From assembly GCA_002309155.1 (NCBI GenBank), contig DBXB01000020.1, positions 1 to 12,229 on the forward strand: DNA of 12,229 nt. The letters are read 5' to 3'. The notes under the pieces were generated by a model, which saw nothing but the letters and a program-made list of their open reading frames with translations, made no database searches and was not told the DNA's origin. The stretch comes from Bacteroidales bacterium UBA1223 (GTDB lineage Bacteria; Bacteroidota; Bacteroidia; Bacteroidales; P3). Positions 10,940 through 12,229 of the stretch are shown in pieces. Every line of letters starts with the position of its first letter. The stretch's first letter is position 1. The position numbers were made by a program, and so were the translations under genes.

Positions 10940-12229
10940 TTATTGTTTTCTGGAAGCCAGCAGGAGCTCCATCATCTTGATGGCGCTGACGCTGATTACT
11001 GTGCCGGGTCCAAAAATTGCGGCGGCGCCAGCCTTGAACAGGAAGTCGTAGTCTTGCGGAGGAATGACACCGCCCACTACTACCATGATATCCTCTCTGC
11101 CGAGTTTCTTCAGTTCCTCGATAACCTGAGGTACCAGGGTTTTGTGTCCTGCTGCCAGTGAGCTAACTCCCATAATATGGACGTCGTTCTCGACAGCCTG
11201 TTTTGCGGCTTCTGCGGGGGTCTGGAACAGGGGTCCCATGTCCACGTCGAATCCCAGGTCGGCATATCCGGTGGCGACAACCTTTGCTCCGCGGTCGTGA
11301 CCGTCTTGTCCCATTTTTGCAACCATGATACGGGGGCGGCGACCCTCGATTTTGGCGAATTCGTCAGTCATCGCCTGGGCTTTCTTGAACAGTTCGCTGT
11401 CCTTGGTCTGAGTGCTGTACACGTTTGTGATGAGATTGATTTTTGCTTTGTAACGTCCGTAAACTTTCTCGAGGGCATAGCTTATCTCGCCCAGTGACGC
11501 TCTCTTGCGAGCGGCGTCGATGCTGAGCTCTAGGAGGTTGCCCTTGCCACTCTCGGCGCATTTGGTCAGAGCGTCCAGTGCCGCCTGAACCTCTTCGTTG
11601 TTGCGTTCGGCACGCAGTTTGGCGAGACGCTCTATCTGAGCCTTGCGAACGGCGGTGTTGTCAACTTCCAGAGTGTCGATGGGATCCTCGTGGTCAAGAC
11701 GGTATTTGTTGATACCGACAATGGTGTCGACATTGGAGTCAATGCGGCTCTGCTTGCGGGCTGAGGCCTCTTCGATACGCATCTTGGGGATTCCGCTCTC
11801 GATAGCCTTTGCCATACCGCCAAGCTTCTCGACCTCTTGGATGAGGGCCCACGCCTTGTGTGCCAGTTCGTGGGTCAGGGTCTCGATATAGTAGCTTCCA
11901 GCCCATGGGTCAACCACGCGGCAGACGTTAGTCTCTTCCTGGATGTAGAGCTGAGTGTTACGGGCAATACGTGCGCTGAAGTCGGTGGGAAGGGCTATAG
12001 CTTCGTCGAGGGCGTTGGTGTGGAGCGACTGGGTGTGTCCCAATGCGGCGCCCATAGCCTCGATGCAAGTACGTGCCACGTTGTTGAAAGGATCCTGCTC
12101 GGTGAGCGACCATCCTGATGTCTGGCAGTGGGTACGCAGTGCCAGAGATTTGGGGTTCTTGGGGTTGAACTGGTTTACAATCTTAGCCCATAGCATACGT
12201 GCGGCACGCATCTTGGCAATCTCCATAAA
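10940..12229 (-). CDS. mutB: Methylmalonyl-CoA mutase large subunit, C-terminal part (5' end outside window)
   Basis: Adenosylcobalamin-dependent mutase that interconverts succinyl-CoA and methylmalonyl-CoA, the entry to propionate formation in Bacteroidales. 429 residues are present of about 715; the frame runs off the right edge. The end of the TIM barrel is visible: LRTHCQTSGWSLTEQDPFNN, LGHTQSLHTNALDEA and LPTDFSARIARNTQ, all strongly conserved. After a linker comes the B12-binding domain with DGHDRG (DxHxxG; the cobalt-ligand His codon is at 11297-11299), then MGVSSLAAGHKTLVPQVIEEL and VVVGGVIPPQDYDFLFKAG, ending normally at LASRKQ. The intact DxHxxG and barrel motifs mark it as the catalytic large subunit rather than the small one. 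It converges with the purL-like gene with 6 bp between stop codons and no visible terminator. Confidence 0.96.
   Translation of the reverse strand, partial: FMEIAKMRAARMLWAKIVNQFNPKNPKSLALRTHCQTSGWSLTEQDPFNNVARTCIEAMGAALGHTQSLHTNALDEAIALPTDFSARIARNTQLYIQEETNVCRVVDPWAGSYYIETLTHELAHKAWALIQEVEKLGGMAKAIESGIPKMRIEEASARKQSRIDSNVDTIVGINKYRLDHEDPIDTLEVDNTAVRKAQIERLAKLRAERNNEEVQAALDALTKCAESGKGNLLELSIDAARKRASLGEISYALEKVYGRYKAKINLITNVYSTQTKDSELFKKAQAMTDEFAKIEGRRPRIMVAKMGQDGHDRGAKVVATGYADLGFDVDMGPLFQTPAEAAKQAVENDVHIMGVSSLAAGHKTLVPQVIEELKKLGREDIMVVVGGVIPPQDYDFLFKAGAAAIFGPGTVISVSAIKMMELLLASRKQ

Overview
The window looks like the chromosome of a member of the Bacteroidota, most likely the order Bacteroidales (Prevotella- or Bacteroides-like). 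Three things point there. Upstream regions carry the Bacteroides-type promoter (TTTG, about 19-20 nt, then TAnnTTTG), seen best before thrS, infC and the purL-like gene. Ribosome binding sites of the AGGAGG kind are absent. The gene content is menaquinone synthesis, a B12-dependent methylmalonyl-CoA mutase and a YD-type Bacteroidetes lipoprotein. Nearly everything is housekeeping; no phage, IS element, CRISPR array, tRNA or rRNA gene was seen.

Layout. 1-2731 (+): the 3' end of aspS, then menA and menG (overlapping by 11 bp) and a nitroreductase-family gene. These four genes run one way and are joined by unusual short-period tandem arrays: a 9-bp array between aspS and menA, a 7-bp array inside menA and an 8-bp array between menG and the nitroreductase gene. 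2732-3722 (+): an AT-rich lipoprotein gene with its own -7 box, closed by a bidirectional terminator shared with hisS. 3810-5087 (-): hisS. 5088-5290: divergent hisS/thrS control region. 5291-7234 (+): thrS with promoter and terminator. 7323-9253 (+): infC-rpmI-rplT-rplS, apparently one transcript from one promoter to one terminator, with infC starting at a non-AUG codon and a second 7-bp array between rpmI and rplT. 9285-10031 (-): a LysE-family exporter. 10115-10933 (+): a 272-aa protein that looks like a condensed FGAM synthase (PurL). 10940-12229 (-): the C-terminal part of methylmalonyl-CoA mutase, convergent with the purL-like gene at a 6-bp gap.

How the genes work together. aspS, hisS and thrS charge tRNAs; infC, rpmI, rplT and rplS make initiation factor 3 and ribosomal proteins L35, L20 and L19. 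MenA and MenG are the last two steps of menaquinone synthesis (prenylation, then C-methylation), as expected in an organism with fumarate-linked anaerobic respiration. The mutase links succinyl-CoA to propionate formation.

The most interesting items are (1) the mini-PurL, which keeps the N-terminal linker and the last AIRS C-like domain of FGAM synthase but lacks the middle and the catalytic signature, and (2) the set of 7-, 8- and 9-bp tandem arrays whose core bases hardly vary while the spacer bases drift. No complete new defence or mobile system was seen.
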